This document shows, one piece after another, positions 1 to 10,257 of a DNA stretch of 62,748 bases. The notes beneath the pieces are model-generated. The model searched no databases, had not been told where the DNA came from, and saw nothing but the letters and a program-made list of their open reading frames with translations. The stretch lies in contig CAMAYC010000012.1 in assembly GCA_945862125.1 (NCBI GenBank), positions 1 to 62,748 on the forward strand, given 5' to 3'. The stretch is from Reyranella massiliensis 521. Its GTDB lineage: Bacteria > Pseudomonadota > Alphaproteobacteria > Reyranellales > Reyranellaceae. Both the position numbers and the translations under genes were made by a program. Position 1 is the first letter of the stretch. Each line of letters begins with the position of its first letter.

Positions 1-2
1 AC

Positions 3-593
3 AACACCGCGCTGGTGAAGAACGCGCCCAAGACCTGGATGGATCTCACCAAGCCCGAGTACAAGAACAAGATGATCGGTCAGGTCGTCGGCCCGTCGGG
101 CGGCACGACCTGGACCCGCACGATGTTCGAGCGTCAGGTGCTGGGCGAGGACTACTGGAAGAAGCAGGCCGAGCTCGGTATCGCGCTCTATCCGTCAGGC
201 GCCCCGCTCTCCGACGCGCTGGTCCGCGGCGAGGTCTCCATCGCCCCGCTACTCTACAACATCATCTACACCAAGATCGTCGAGGGGGCGCCGGCTGAGG
301 CGATCTTTGCGCCCGAGGGCGTGCCGATCATCCCCTACGCCGACGGCGTCACCAAGACGTCGAAGAGCCCCAATGCAGCCAAGCTGTTCATGAACTGGCG
401 CCTGTCCAAGGAAGGCCAGGCCTTCCAGATCGCCAAGCTCGGCAACATCACGTCGCTCAAGGAGCCGCCGGCCTTCCCGAAGGGCTGGGATCCAAAGGTG
501 ATCAAGGTCTGGGTGCCGAACTTCGAGCAGTTCGAGAAGCTGCGCACGCCCTGGCTCGAGGAGTGGAACAAGATCTACGGCTACCGCCAGTGA
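3..593 (+). CDS. ABC transporter substrate-binding protein, Fbp-like (5' end outside window)
   Basis: This is the C-terminal part, about 196 residues, of a periplasmic solute receptor; the frame is open to the left edge, so start and signal peptide are missing. The text TWMDLTKPEYKNK and the later block SPNAAKLFMNWRLSKEGQ are typical of the second lobe of family 1 receptors for ferric iron, thiamine or related ligands. The TGA stop overlaps the GTG start of the ATPase gene in a GTGA tetranucleotide, so the two are translationally coupled. The permease gene is presumably upstream. The ligand cannot be read from this part; iron is only one possibility. Confidence 0.85.
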   Translation, partial: NTALVKNAPKTWMDLTKPEYKNKMIGQVVGPSGGTTWTRTMFERQVLGEDYWKKQAELGIALYPSGAPLSDALVRGEVSIAPLLYNIIYTKIVEGAPAEAIFAPEGVPIIPYADGVTKTSKSPNAAKLFMNWRLSKEGQAFQIAKLGNITSLKEPPAFPKGWDPKVIKVWVPNFEQFEKLRTPWLEEWNKIYGYRQ

Positions 594-1696
594 GCTCCGC
601 ACTTCTCATTGAGAATCTCGTGAAACGGTTCGCGGCGGGCAAACCCGCCGTGGACGGTGTCAGTTTCGACGTACCGCCGGGCGAGATCGTGGTTCTGCTG
701 GGCCCTTCGGGCTGCGGCAAAACCACGACGCTTCGCTGCGTGGCCGGGCTGGAGCATCCAACGGGCGGCCGCATCTCCATCGGGGGGCGCGTCGTGTCGG
801 AGCCGGAGCGCGGCGTGCTGGTCAGCCCGCGCGAACGCGACATCGGCATGGTCTTCCAGTCCTATGCCGTGTGGCCGCACATGACGGTGCGGCAGAACGT
901 GGCCTATCCGCTGAAGCATCGTCGCAACGGATCGGGCGGCAACATCGACGCCAAGGTCAAGGAGACGCTCGACCTGGTGGGGCTCGGCGAATACGCCGAC
1001 CGCTCGGCCACCCTCCTCTCCGGCGGCCAAATGCAGCGTGTCGCGCTGGCCCGCAGCCTGGTCTATCGCCCGCAACTCATCCTGCTGGACGAGCCGCTAT
1101 CCAATCTCGACGCCAAGCTGCGCGTCCGACTGCGCGACGAGTTGCGCCGTATCCTGAAGCAGACAGGCATGACCGGCCTCTACGTCACCCATGACCAGTC
1201 CGAAGCCGTCGTTCTCGGCGACCGCATTGGCGTCATGCGCGAGGGCAAGCTGCTGCAGATGGCGCCGCCCGCCGAGATCTACAACAGGCCGGCCGATTCC
1301 TTCGTAGCGAACTTCACGGGCGCGTCGAACGTGCTGCTGGGCAAGGTCCTGGAACGCAAGGGCGATCAGGCGACCATCGATCTCGGCGCCGCCGGCCGCA
1401 TTGAGGCTTGGACGCCGCAACAGCTCAGTCCCGGCGACAAGGCCCGCGTGGCGTTGCGCGCGGAGAACGTACGACTGGGCGAACGTGGCCCGGCCAACGC
1501 CTTCTCCGGCCGCGTCATCGAGCGCCGCTACCAGGGCATGCAGACTGTGTACGATGTCGAGTTCGGCGGTCACCGCCTGGAAGTCCTGGAGTTGGGCACC
1601 GCCGCCCGCCACACTGCCGATGGCGAGATCGCCCTGACGCTGCCGCCGGATCAATGCTGGGCCTATCGCGACGAGGGTCAGGCCGCGGTCGACTAA
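590..1696 (+). CDS. ABC transporter ATP-binding protein (Fbp/Pot type with C-terminal TOBE region)
   Basis: This cytoplasmic ATPase of 368 residues energises the import system whose receptor ends just upstream. Visible motifs are Walker A GPSGCGKT (residues 38-45), the Q-loop Q90, signature LSGGQMQR (143-150), Walker B LILLDEP (163-169) and the switch His201. About 130 residues after the nucleotide-binding domain fit a TOBE domain, as in FbpC or PotA. I chose GTG at 590 because it overlaps the receptor stop and puts MSSALLIENLVKRF at the N-terminus; frames further upstream run into the receptor gene. It converges on the SelA-like gene with a few bases of overlap at the stops. Confidence 0.9.
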   Translation: MSSALLIENLVKRFAAGKPAVDGVSFDVPPGEIVVLLGPSGCGKTTTLRCVAGLEHPTGGRISIGGRVVSEPERGVLVSPRERDIGMVFQSYAVWPHMTVRQNVAYPLKHRRNGSGGNIDAKVKETLDLVGLGEYADRSATLLSGGQMQRVALARSLVYRPQLILLDEPLSNLDAKLRVRLRDELRRILKQTGMTGLYVTHDQSEAVVLGDRIGVMREGKLLQMAPPAEIYNRPADSFVANFTGASNVLLGKVLERKGDQATIDLGAAGRIEAWTPQQLSPGDKARVALRAENVRLGERGPANAFSGRVIERRYQGMQTVYDVEFGGHRLEVLELGTAARHTADGEIALTLPPDQCWAYRDEGQAAVD

Positions 1697-2877
1697 GGCG
1701 CCGTAAGCACGGCCCGCAGCGCCGCCGCGAGCGGCGCGTCGTGCTCGGGCAACAACACCTGGGGATCGAGCGTCAGCACGCCACGCGTTGCGTGTCGCTC
1801 AGACAGATGGACCGGCGGATCGCCGCGCTGCAGCCGGGCACTCACGGCGAGCGCATCGGCAATGGCGATCTCCAGCACCGGCACGCGCCCGGTCTGCTGC
1901 GCCGGCACCAGCTTGACGTCCAGTCCCGCGAGCGCCGCGGCAATATTCTTCAGTCGCGCCTCCAGGGCCGCGTTGTCGGCCGCATCGTCGGCTTTGACGA
2001 AGCGATCGAGCGCCGCCAGCAGACCCACAATTTCTTCCTTGCCGGCCTTGAAGCCGCGGCCGATGCCATGGTGCGGCACGCCGCGCAGGTTGGCGCGGTC
2101 GACCAGCCGCGGCGGCACCCAGGTTTCGGGCGCCACGTCCATGTCGAGCTGCTGCAGGAGCGCCGAGGCCACGAGATCGCGGCGGCCGGCAAGGATGCCC
2201 GAGGCCTGCGGGCCGCCGAGCGCCTTGCCGCCGGAGAAGGCCAAGAGATCGACCCCCATGGCGATGAAGCGGCGCAGGTTCTCCTTGGGCGGCAATTGGG
2301 CCGCAGCGTCGACGATCAGGGGAATGCCGTTGGCCCGGCAAACAGCGATGGCGGTCGGCAAGTCGACGATACTGGTGGCGTTCACCGAAAAGGCCATGGC
2401 CACGACCGATGGCGTGAGCGCCGTCTCGATCTCCCAGGCTTCGAGGCCGCGAACGCCGGCGCCGGTGCCCCGGTCGTTGTGGCCGATATCGACCAGTCGC
2501 GCACCCGCGGCCGCGAGTGCGTGGGCATAGCCGGTGCGGTGCGTGCGCGGGATCAGGATATCGCGCGGAAAACCCTCCGCGTGCGGAAGCGCGGCCATCT
2601 TGGCAACATCCCAGCGCGCGATCGAGGCCGCCGCCGCCAGGGTAAGTGCTGCCGCCGCGCCCGTGGTCACGAGTCCTGCTTCGGCTCCGGTGGCCTCGGC
2701 AATACGCGTGCTCGCGGCATCCTGCAGTTCGCCGATATCGACAGAGGCGCGCGAGGCGGCCGCCATCGCCGCCATCACCTCGGGCGCCATGACGGCGCCG
2801 CCAAGTCGCGTCAGCGCGCCGGCGGCATTGATACGGCGACGAACGCCGAGATTCGCATAGGGATCCGATGAGGTCAT
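1693..2877 (-). CDS. SelA-like PLP-dependent enzyme (aminotransferase class V fold)
   Basis: A 394-residue protein resembling L-seryl-tRNA(Sec) selenium transferase and its relatives. The N-terminus has the SelA-type block RRINAAGALTRLGG. Asp190 (IPLIVDAAAQLPP) should face the PLP ring nitrogen and Lys218 (LLAFSGGKALGGPQ) should form the Schiff base. It is shorter than true SelA (about 460 residues), and no selB, selC or selD gene is near, so a selenocysteine role is unlikely; some members of this fold are sugar-amine or amino-acid lyases. It is the last gene of the leftward ABC importer/amidohydrolase operon, 22 bases after the amidohydrolase stop, so it probably handles an amino intermediate of the same pathway. 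Exact reaction unknown. Confidence 0.75.
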   Translation of the reverse strand: MTSSDPYANLGVRRRINAAGALTRLGGAVMAPEVMAAMAAASRASVDIGELQDAASTRIAEATGAEAGLVTTGAAAALTLAAAASIARWDVAKMAALPHAEGFPRDILIPRTHRTGYAHALAAAGARLVDIGHNDRGTGAGVRGLEAWEIETALTPSVVAMAFSVNATSIVDLPTAIAVCRANGIPLIVDAAAQLPPKENLRRFIAMGVDLLAFSGGKALGGPQASGILAGRRDLVASALLQQLDMDVAPETWVPPRLVDRANLRGVPHHGIGRGFKAGKEEIVGLLAALDRFVKADDAADNAALEARLKNIAAALAGLDVKLVPAQQTGRVPVLEIAIADALAVSARLQRGDPPVHLSERHATRGVLTLDPQVLLPEHDAPLAAALRAVLTAP

Positions 2878-2899
2878 CGGCGGAGCTTAGCCCAGCCGG

Positions 2900-3961
2900 T
2901 CACACCCGCCCAATGATCGCGACGGGGCCGCCCCCCGCCGGTCCCTGGTGCTCGGCCCCGCCCGAGACATAGAGCATCGTATCGCCGATGACGCCCGCCA
3001 GCACGCCGCCCACCAGCGCACGGGCGTGGCGGGTTGAATGGATGTCGCTATCGTCGAGCATGGTGTGCCGCCGGCCGCGAATCACGCCCGAGGGAGAGGC
3101 TTCGGCCTTGGCAAGCACGGCAACGGCGTCGCCGCCCACCCCAGCCAGCACACGACGCGCGGCATCGGCATCGATCGCGTCCTTCATCACGTCATGGCCG
3201 ACTACCAGGTCACCCACCCAATCCGCCGCATTGCCCAGCACCACGATCTCGTTGCGCAACAGCTCGACACCAGCCGAGGTACTGGCGACCCGGGAATAGA
3301 GCGACCAGTCGTTGCAGATTGCCGCTTCGGGTGCATCCCTGATCTCTCCCAAGGCTAGAGCGACCCCCAGCGCGGACGCCCCTCGCGACAGGGCCATCGA
3401 ATGATACGCGTCATCGGTCGCCGTGGTGAGCCCACCCCCGGTCGCCTCCTCGATGCGTTCCTTGGTCAGGAGCGGGCATTTGATCTGGACGAAATGGACG
3501 TCGGCCGGCGACGCGATGCCAGCATCTTTCATCGCCAGCGTCACCGCCAACGCGGTCTCCTCGATCTGCGACGTGCGGCCGATCTCTTCGGGCTTGAAGT
3601 CACGCGTGAGGCCGATGCCGATGGCCAGTCTCGGACCCATCGCGGCCGCGGGCGCGGCCTCCCGGCTGAAGACCAGCAGGTGCGGCGACAGCCCGCCTTC
3701 CGTGCCGCCCGACATGACGATGGCGACCCGCTTTTCGATGTCAGCCAGCGGGCAGCCAAGCTTCCCGGCCAGCAGGAGCTTCAGCGCCAGCGTGGCGTAG
3801 CCACGGGTGAAGTCGTTGACGCAGCCATTGCCCTCGGTCTTGCCGATGATGGCGACGATGGCGGCGGGATCGACCTCGCCGGCATCGATGGCGGCCGCAA
3901 GTGCTGCCGTATCGCTCGGTCCGGCGGTCGGCAGGCACAGCAGCCGCGTCCGACGGACCAC
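2900..3961 (-). CDS. ring-opening amidohydrolase (cyanuric acid hydrolase/barbiturase family)
   Basis: Family members hydrolyse a ring C-N bond of cyanurate or barbiturate and consist of three similar domains, each giving one Ser-Lys pair. All three pairs look intact in this 353-residue protein: Lys41 ([14 protein letters not shown]) with Ser84 (MSGGTEG); Lys161 (FVQIKCPLL) with Ser227/Ser229 (ASTSAG); Lys285 ([10 protein letters not shown]) with Ser333 ([10 protein letters not shown]). The C-terminal [11 protein letters not shown] matches the usual metal-binding end. The GTG start lies one base after the stop of the upstream permease gene, so it is part of the importer operon. Whether the substrate is cyanurate, barbiturate or another cyclic ureide cannot be told from sequence. 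Confidence 0.88.
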   Translation of the reverse strand: MVRRTRLLCLPTAGPSDTAALAAAIDAGEVDPAAIVAIIGKTEGNGCVNDFTRGYATLALKLLLAGKLGCPLADIEKRVAIVMSGGTEGGLSPHLLVFSREAAPAAAMGPRLAIGIGLTRDFKPEEIGRTSQIEETALAVTLAMKDAGIASPADVHFVQIKCPLLTKERIEEATGGGLTTATDDAYHSMALSRGASALGVALALGEIRDAPEAAICNDWSLYSRVASTSAGVELLRNEIVVLGNAADWVGDLVVGHDVMKDAIDADAARRVLAGVGGDAVAVLAKAEASPSGVIRGRRHTMLDDSDIHSTRHARALVGGVLAGVIGDTMLYVSGGAEHQGPAGGGPVAIIGRV

Positions 3962-3962
3962 C

Positions 3963-4805
3963 TCAGGCGGCCTTGCCGGCGTCGCTGCCGTGGCGTGCCC
4001 GGCGCCGGCGCAGCCAGGTCACCGACAGGAGCGCGAGCGCGATCACCGCAAAGGAGACGCCCGTGGTCACCGTGCCCAGCGCATAGAGTACCGGCGTCGT
4101 CACATTGGTGGTCATGCCGTAGATCTCGAGCGGCAGCGTGTTGAAGGTGCCCGAGGTGTAAAGGCTGCGTGCAAACTCATCATAGGAGAGCGTGAAGCCG
4201 AACAGGCCGACACCGATCAGGCTGGGCAGCAGGATCGGAATGACGACGTGGCTGATCGTCTGCCAAGGCGTGGCGCCAAGGTCGCGCGCCGCCTCCTCGT
4301 AACGCCGGTCGAAGCGGTTGAAGACGGCGAACATGATCAGGAGCCCGAACGGCAGCGTCCAGGTGAGGTGGGCGCCGAAGGCCGAACTGTACCAGGCGGG
4401 ATCCCATCCCAACACGCGGAACAGGAGACCGATGCCGAGGCTGATAAGGATCGACGGCACGATCAGGCTGGCGATGGTAAGGTAGAAGAGAATGCTGGAG
4501 CCGCGGAAGCGTGCGCGGAAGGCGAGCCCCGCAGAGAACGACGCCACCACCGTCACCAGCATGGTCGCGGCGCCCAGGATCATCGAGCGCTGAAGCGACC
4601 CCGCGAAGTCACCGACCATCTGTTTCTCGAACAGGTTCTTGAACCAATGGATCGAGACGCCGTTCATCGGAAAGGTGAGCCCCCCGGACGGCCCCTGGAA
4701 CGACAGGACGAGGATCGTCAGCGTCGGGCCGTAGAGGAACAGCACGAACAGACAGAAGAAGGCGCCGAGGAGCCAGAAAGCGAGACCGCGCTTGCCGTGC
4801 TGCAC
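3963..4805 (-). CDS. ABC transporter permease, PotC-like
   Basis: A 280-residue inner-membrane protein with about six hydrophobic segments. The cytoplasmic coupling loop carries the EAA motif ([20 protein letters not shown]) that docks on the ATPase. It is the second permease of the PotABCD-like importer. The GTG start is one base after the TGA of the other permease, and its own stop is one base before the GTG of the amidohydrolase gene, so the three are tightly co-translated. PotBC-type permeases handle polyamines in model species, but the catabolic genes here suggest another, nitrogen-rich ligand. Confidence 0.9.
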   Translation of the reverse strand: MQHGKRGLAFWLLGAFFCLFVLFLYGPTLTILVLSFQGPSGGLTFPMNGVSIHWFKNLFEKQMVGDFAGSLQRSMILGAATMLVTVVASFSAGLAFRARFRGSSILFYLTIASLIVPSILISLGIGLLFRVLGWDPAWYSSAFGAHLTWTLPFGLLIMFAVFNRFDRRYEEAARDLGATPWQTISHVVIPILLPSLIGVGLFGFTLSYDEFARSLYTSGTFNTLPLEIYGMTTNVTTPVLYALGTVTTGVSFAVIALALLSVTWLRRRRARHGSDAGKAA

Positions 4806-4806
4806 G

Positions 4807-5661
4807 TCACAGCTCCTTGCGGATATCGACCATGCGCATCATGGCCGCGACGATGAACAGGACCAGGAGCAGCAGCATGACGGCATTGGCCGCGGCAGCG
4901 GGGTACTGCAGCAGTGACATGGCGTTGGCCATCATGAGCCCCACGGAGGCGCTCAGGCCACCGCTCATCATCCGCACCGTGACGAAGTCGCCCATGACGA
5001 TGGTGACCACGAAGATCGAGCCGATGGCGATGCCGGGCTTGCATAGCGGCAGGATGACATTGAGGAGTGTTTGCCAACCGGAGGCGCCGGCATCGCGCGC
5101 CGCCTCCAGCAGGCTGCGGTCGATGCGCATCATCGAGTTGAAGATCGGCACTACCATGAACAGCGTATAGAGGTGGACATAGGCCAGCACGACCGCGAAG
5201 TCCGAGTAAAGCAGGAATTCCAGCGGCTGGTGGATCAGTCCCATGTTCATCAGCGTCGTGTTTGCAAGCCCGTTGCGCCCGAGGAACGGGATCCACGAAA
5301 TCATGCGGATGACGTTGGACGTCCAGAACGGGATGGTGCAGAGCAGGAACAGCACCGTCTGTATCGTGGGCGAGCGCACATGGAAGGCCACGAAGTAGGC
5401 GACAGTGAAGCCGATTGCCAGAGTGAGTGCCCAGGTGATGACGGCGAACTGGATGGTCTGCTGGTAAGTCCGCCAGGTGACGGGCGAGAACAGCAACTCC
5501 TCGTAATTCTGCAGCACGAAGGCGGGAATGATCTGCGTCGTGTTGTAGTCGAAGAAACTCACGACCACGATCGTGACGATCGGCACGACGAGAAAGAGCA
5601 GGAACACCAGCGCGAGCGGTGCAACCTGCAGGTAGGTAATCCAGGAGTTGAAGCGGGACAT
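4807..5661 (-). CDS. ABC transporter permease, PotB-like
   Basis: This 284-residue inner-membrane permease begins with a cytoplasmic MSRFNSW stretch and has about six membrane spans and an EAA loop (LLEAARDAGASGWQTLLNVI). The frame is open further upstream to a TTG beside the receptor stop, but I prefer the ATG at 5661: the extra 17 residues have no family match, and an intercistronic hairpin fills the space between the receptor stop and this ATG. It should pair with the neighbouring PotC-like protein to form the membrane channel. Confidence 0.88.
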   Translation of the reverse strand: MSRFNSWITYLQVAPLALVFLLFLVVPIVTIVVVSFFDYNTTQIIPAFVLQNYEELLFSPVTWRTYQQTIQFAVITWALTLAIGFTVAYFVAFHVRSPTIQTVLFLLCTIPFWTSNVIRMISWIPFLGRNGLANTTLMNMGLIHQPLEFLLYSDFAVVLAYVHLYTLFMVVPIFNSMMRIDRSLLEAARDAGASGWQTLLNVILPLCKPGIAIGSIFVVTIVMGDFVTVRMMSGGLSASVGLMMANAMSLLQYPAAAANAVMLLLLVLFIVAAMMRMVDIRKEL

Positions 5662-5669
5662 CGAAGGAC

Positions 5670-5693
5670 GGGGCGTCGCTGTCGCGACGCCCC
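5670..5693 (-). promoter_or_regulatory. intercistronic hairpin between receptor and permease genes
   Basis: A perfect 9-bp inverted repeat, GGGGCGTCG and CGACGCCCC, with a 6-base loop sits in the transcript between the receptor stop (5713) and the permease ATG (5661). No U-run follows in the leftward transcript, so it is not a classic terminator. Such hairpins after a receptor gene are known to protect the upstream mRNA from 3' exonucleases and to let receptor exceed permease, as between malE and malF. That role is inferred here. Confidence 0.6.
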
Positions 5694-5712
5694 TCCTTAC
5701 GCTTGAGATCAA

Positions 5713-7002
5713 TCAGGCGGCGATGAACTGATTCCACTTCTGGACCATGTAGCGGTCCTCATCCATCACTGCATTCCAGCAGGCGACGGCGCCCATGCGG
5801 TCGTAGAACGAGCCGCCGTCGCGCACGGCGCCGGCCTTCTCGACGACTACGCCTTGCGGGTTCTTGATGTCGCCGATGGCGGGCTTGCCTTCCATCCAGA
5901 AGCCCCATTCGTCGGCGCTCATGTTGGCCTTGGCCGTCTCGAGCACCGCCGAATAGTAGCCCTGGCGGTTGAGGAAGGCGCCGACCCAGCCCGACAGGTA
6001 CCAGTTGATGTACTCGTAGGCGGCATCGAGCTGCGCGCCCTGCAGGTGCTTGGCCAGCGAGAGACCGCCGCCCCAGGCGCGATAGCCTTCCTTGAGCGGC
6101 TGGTAGACACAGGGCACGCCCTTGGCACGCACCGCCGAGACCGCCGGCGACCACATCGACTGGATCACGACCTCGCCCGAGGTCATGAGATTGACCGACT
6201 CGTCGAAGGTCTTCCAGAAGGCGCGGAACTGTCCCTCCTTCTTGGTCTTGATCAGGAAATCGATGGTCTTGTCGATCTCCGCCTTGGTCATGTTGCCCTT
6301 GTCGCCGTACTTCACGATGCCGGCCGACTCGCAGATCATCGCCGCATCCATGATGCCGATCGACGGAATGTTCAGGATCGAGGTCTTGCCCTTGAACTTG
6401 GGATCGAGGATGTCCTTCCAGTTCTCGATCTTGCGGCCGACCAGGTCGGGCCGGATGCCGAGCGTGTCGGCGTTGTAGATCGTCGGGATCATCGTGAACC
6501 AGCCGGTCTGACCCTTGGCGAACTTGGTCGAGCCCGGCCCTTCGACGAAGCTCACCGTGTTCGGCGCCGTGCCCTGGGCGATAACGCTGTCGGGCTTCAG
6601 CTTACCGCTGGTGAAGATCGGGACGATCTTGTCGAAGTATTTGATCTTCTTGACGTCCATCGCCTGCAGCGTGTTCGCCGGGAAGACCTTCTTGCACATC
6701 CAGTATTCGATATCGCCGATATCGAACGAGTTCGGTTGCGTCACGACACGCTGCACGACGGCATCCGAATCGAGTGCCGTCATCTGCAGCGTGAAACCGA
6801 GGTCGGCCTTGCACTTCTCGGCGATCTCGTTGATCGCCGAGACGCCGGTGCCGCACTGGCGCAACACGATATTCTTGGTGTTCTGCGCCCAGATCACCGG
6901 GAAGCCGGTGATTGTGCCGCTTCCCAAGGCCGCGCCGGCAACGCCCGCCGCGCCCTTCAGAAGCCTGCGTCGTCCCACTCCGTTACCAGACTTGCGAGCC
7001 AT
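5713..7002 (-). CDS. ABC transporter substrate-binding protein, PotD-like, Tat signal
   Basis: A 429-residue periplasmic receptor. The N-terminus has a twin-arginine signal (GRRRLLKGAAG at about residues 10-20) followed by a hydrophobic stretch ending near VIWAQN, so it is probably exported folded. The body resembles spermidine/putrescine-type receptors. It has the best Shine-Dalgarno of the locus, AAGGAGGAG at 7006-7014 on the minus strand, and is followed by a stabilising hairpin; both fit high expression of the receptor relative to the membrane parts. It lies between the ATPase and permease genes. Ligand unknown; polyamine binding should not be assumed. Confidence 0.88.
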   Translation of the reverse strand: MARKSGNGVGRRRLLKGAAGVAGAALGSGTITGFPVIWAQNTKNIVLRQCGTGVSAINEIAEKCKADLGFTLQMTALDSDAVVQRVVTQPNSFDIGDIEYWMCKKVFPANTLQAMDVKKIKYFDKIVPIFTSGKLKPDSVIAQGTAPNTVSFVEGPGSTKFAKGQTGWFTMIPTIYNADTLGIRPDLVGRKIENWKDILDPKFKGKTSILNIPSIGIMDAAMICESAGIVKYGDKGNMTKAEIDKTIDFLIKTKKEGQFRAFWKTFDESVNLMTSGEVVIQSMWSPAVSAVRAKGVPCVYQPLKEGYRAWGGGLSLAKHLQGAQLDAAYEYINWYLSGWVGAFLNRQGYYSAVLETAKANMSADEWGFWMEGKPAIGDIKNPQGVVVEKAGAVRDGGSFYDRMGAVACWNAVMDEDRYMVQKWNQFIAA

Positions 7003-7030
7003 CTACTCCTCCTTCGGTCAAATTCCACAA

Positions 7031-8050
<1,020 letters not shown>

Positions 8051-8171
8051 GTCGGCTGGGAAGCAAGCCCCATGCCAGCACTGTAGAATTGTCTGGGGAC
8101 AGAGGGCCGAGGGACCAGGGGTTGGCGCGGCTCTTGCTCCTTCTTCGCCAACGGATAGCGGGAGGCAGTTC
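8051..8171. promoter_or_regulatory. divergent promoter region between importer operon and hyuAB
   Basis: The 121 bases between the ATPase ATG and the hyuA ATG must hold both promoters. A short inverted repeat TGTC-4-GACA (8090-8101) is the only operator-like sign. No convincing -35/-10 pair stands out in either direction. The hyuA side ends in a good Shine-Dalgarno, GGGAGG at 8160-8165. Divergent layout suggests shared control of transport and catabolism. Confidence 0.45.
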
Positions 8172-10247
8172 ATGCGATTGATCGGCGTCGATGTCGGCGG
8201 GACGTTCACCGACCTGGTCTATGCCGACACGGAGGCCGGCCGGACCGCCGTCCACAAGATCTCGACCACACCGGACGATCCCTCGCGCGGTGTCGTGCAG
8301 GGGCTCATGGCGCTCTGCGACAAGTACGAGATCCCGCGCGAGACAATCGACACGGTATTCCACGGCACCACCATCGCCACCAACGCCATCCTCGAGCACG
8401 ACGGCGCCGTCACCGGCATGATCACCACCGGCGGCTATCGTGACATCCTTCACATCGGCCGCCATCAGCGGCCTCAGCACTACTCGATCATGCAGGACAT
8501 CCCCTGGCAGAGCCGGCCGTTGGTCAAGCGCCGCCACCGCAAGACGGTGACGGAGCGGCTGGTGCCGCCCAAGGGCGAGGTGCTGGAGGCGCTCGACGAG
8601 GAAGGCGTGCGCCAGGCCGTGCGTGAACTGAAGGAGGCCGGGGTCGAAGCCATCGCCATCTGCTTCCTGTTCTCGTATCTCGACTCTGCCCATGAGGCGC
8701 GCGCCATGGAGATCGTGCGCGAGGAATATCCGGCGTGCTTCGCTACCACCTCTTCCTCGGTGTCGCCGCAGTTCCGCGAGTTCGAGCGCTTCACCACCAC
8801 GGCGATGAACGCCTTCGTCGGCCCCAAGGTGCGCAACTACGTGACGCGGCTCGAATCGGAGATCGAGGCCTCGGGTTTCAAGGCCGATCTTCGCATCATG
8901 GCCTCGAACGGCGGTGTGGCAACGCCCGCCATGGTGGCCGAGCGGCCGGTCCTCACGCTGCTGTCGGGCCCGGCGGCGGGCGTGATCGGCGGCGATTGGG
9001 CGGGCGGCCTCTCCGGCCGACGCAACCTCATCACCTTCGATGTCGGCGGTACCTCGGCCGACATCGGCATCGTGACCGACGGCGGCTTCGGCGAAGCAAC
9101 GGCCCGCGACACCTGGATCGCGGGCTTCCCGGTGATGGTGCCGATGATCGACGTGCATACGATCGGCGCCGGCGGCGGCTCGATCGCCCATGTCGACCAG
9201 GCCGGTGCCTTCAAGGTCGGGCCACGCTCGGCCGGCGCCGTCCCCGGCCCCGCCGCCTATGGCCGCGGCGGCGCCCGCGCCACCGTCACCGACGCCAATG
9301 TCGTGCTGGGCCGCCTCGACGGCGGCAACTTCCTGGGCGGCGGCATGTCGCTTGACGAGGTCGCGGCACGGCGCGTGATCGGCGAACTGGCGCGCGAGCT
9401 CGGCATGTCTGACCGCGAGGCGGCGGAGGGCGTCGTCACCGTGATCAACGCCAACATGGCCAACGCCATCCGGTCACGCACCGTCCAGAAGGGCATCGAC
9501 CCGCGCCAATACACACTGGTGGCCTTCGGCGGCGCGGGCCCGCTGCATGGTGCCGAAGTGGCCGGGATGCTGGGCGTCACCGAAGTGATCGTGCCGCCTC
9601 ACCCAGGCATCACGTCGGCGGTCGGCCTCCTGATCAGCGACCTGCGCTACGATGCCATCCGCACCTGCTTTCAGGTCTCGGGCGCGGCCGACCTCGCCCG
9701 CATCAATGCCGACTTCGCGGCGATGGCGAGGGAGCTCGCCGGCCGCTTCACGTCGGACGGTATCGATCTCGACAAGGTGACATTCGAGCGCCGTGGCGAT
9801 CTCCGCTACGTGGGCCAGGGTTATGAGCTCCGTGTACCCTTCCCCGATGGCACCCTCGATGCCGCAACCCTGACGACTGCCTTCGAGGCCTTCCACGAGA
9901 TCCACAAGCGCGAGTACGGCCACCACTTCGCCGACTCCGCGATCGAGATCGTGAACCTACGCCTCGTGGGCGCCGCAAGCGCTGCCAAGATCGCCAAACC
10001 CACGGCCGGCACGGCCAATTCGGTGGCGGCGGCTTTGCTGCGCAGCGGCATGTGTACATTCCGCGTCGGGCCCAAGCTCGCCGACTATCCCACCGGCTTC
10101 TACCGTCGCGAACTGCTGCCGGTCGGCGAGCGCGTGCCCGGCCCCGCCATCATCCTGCAGATGGATTCCACCACCGTCGTGCCACCACACTACACTTTCG
10201 AAGCCGACGCCGCGGGCAACCTGATTGTCCGCAAAGCCGACGCCTGA
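8172..10247 (+). CDS. hyuA: hydantoinase/oxoprolinase family protein, subunit A
   Basis: A 691-residue ATP-binding subunit of the HyuA family, which uses ATP to open hydantoin, N-methylhydantoin or 5-oxoproline rings. Seen are the N-terminal phosphate-binding block GVDVGGTFTDLV (residues 4-15), HGTTIATNAILEHDGA, the second nucleotide-binding block TFDVGGTSADIGIV, and AGGGSIAHVD. The start at 8172 is supported by GGGAGG six bases upstream and by the motif position; the frame is open upstream into the divergent gene. It is followed by hyuB 10 bases later. Related acetone or acetophenone carboxylases share this fold, but no third small subunit is present here, which favours a hydantoinase/oxoprolinase. 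Confidence 0.9.
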   Translation: MRLIGVDVGGTFTDLVYADTEAGRTAVHKISTTPDDPSRGVVQGLMALCDKYEIPRETIDTVFHGTTIATNAILEHDGAVTGMITTGGYRDILHIGRHQRPQHYSIMQDIPWQSRPLVKRRHRKTVTERLVPPKGEVLEALDEEGVRQAVRELKEAGVEAIAICFLFSYLDSAHEARAMEIVREEYPACFATTSSSVSPQFREFERFTTTAMNAFVGPKVRNYVTRLESEIEASGFKADLRIMASNGGVATPAMVAERPVLTLLSGPAAGVIGGDWAGGLSGRRNLITFDVGGTSADIGIVTDGGFGEATARDTWIAGFPVMVPMIDVHTIGAGGGSIAHVDQAGAFKVGPRSAGAVPGPAAYGRGGARATVTDANVVLGRLDGGNFLGGGMSLDEVAARRVIGELARELGMSDREAAEGVVTVINANMANAIRSRTVQKGIDPRQYTLVAFGGAGPLHGAEVAGMLGVTEVIVPPHPGITSAVGLLISDLRYDAIRTCFQVSGAADLARINADFAAMARELAGRFTSDGIDLDKVTFERRGDLRYVGQGYELRVPFPDGTLDAATLTTAFEAFHEIHKREYGHHFADSAIEIVNLRLVGAASAAKIAKPTAGTANSVAAALLRSGMCTFRVGPKLADYPTGFYRRELLPVGERVPGPAIILQMDSTTVVPPHYTFEADAAGNLIVRKADA

Positions 10248-10257
10248 GGAGATCTCC

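Noticed and set aside
1408..2871. A long plus-strand frame continuing past the first ATPase gene
   Set aside because: It overlaps the ATPase in another frame and the SelA-like gene in antisense; low-complexity Arg/Gly text.
1693..2877. True SelA selenocysteine synthase
   Set aside because: Too short, in a catabolic operon, and no selB, selC or selD in the window.
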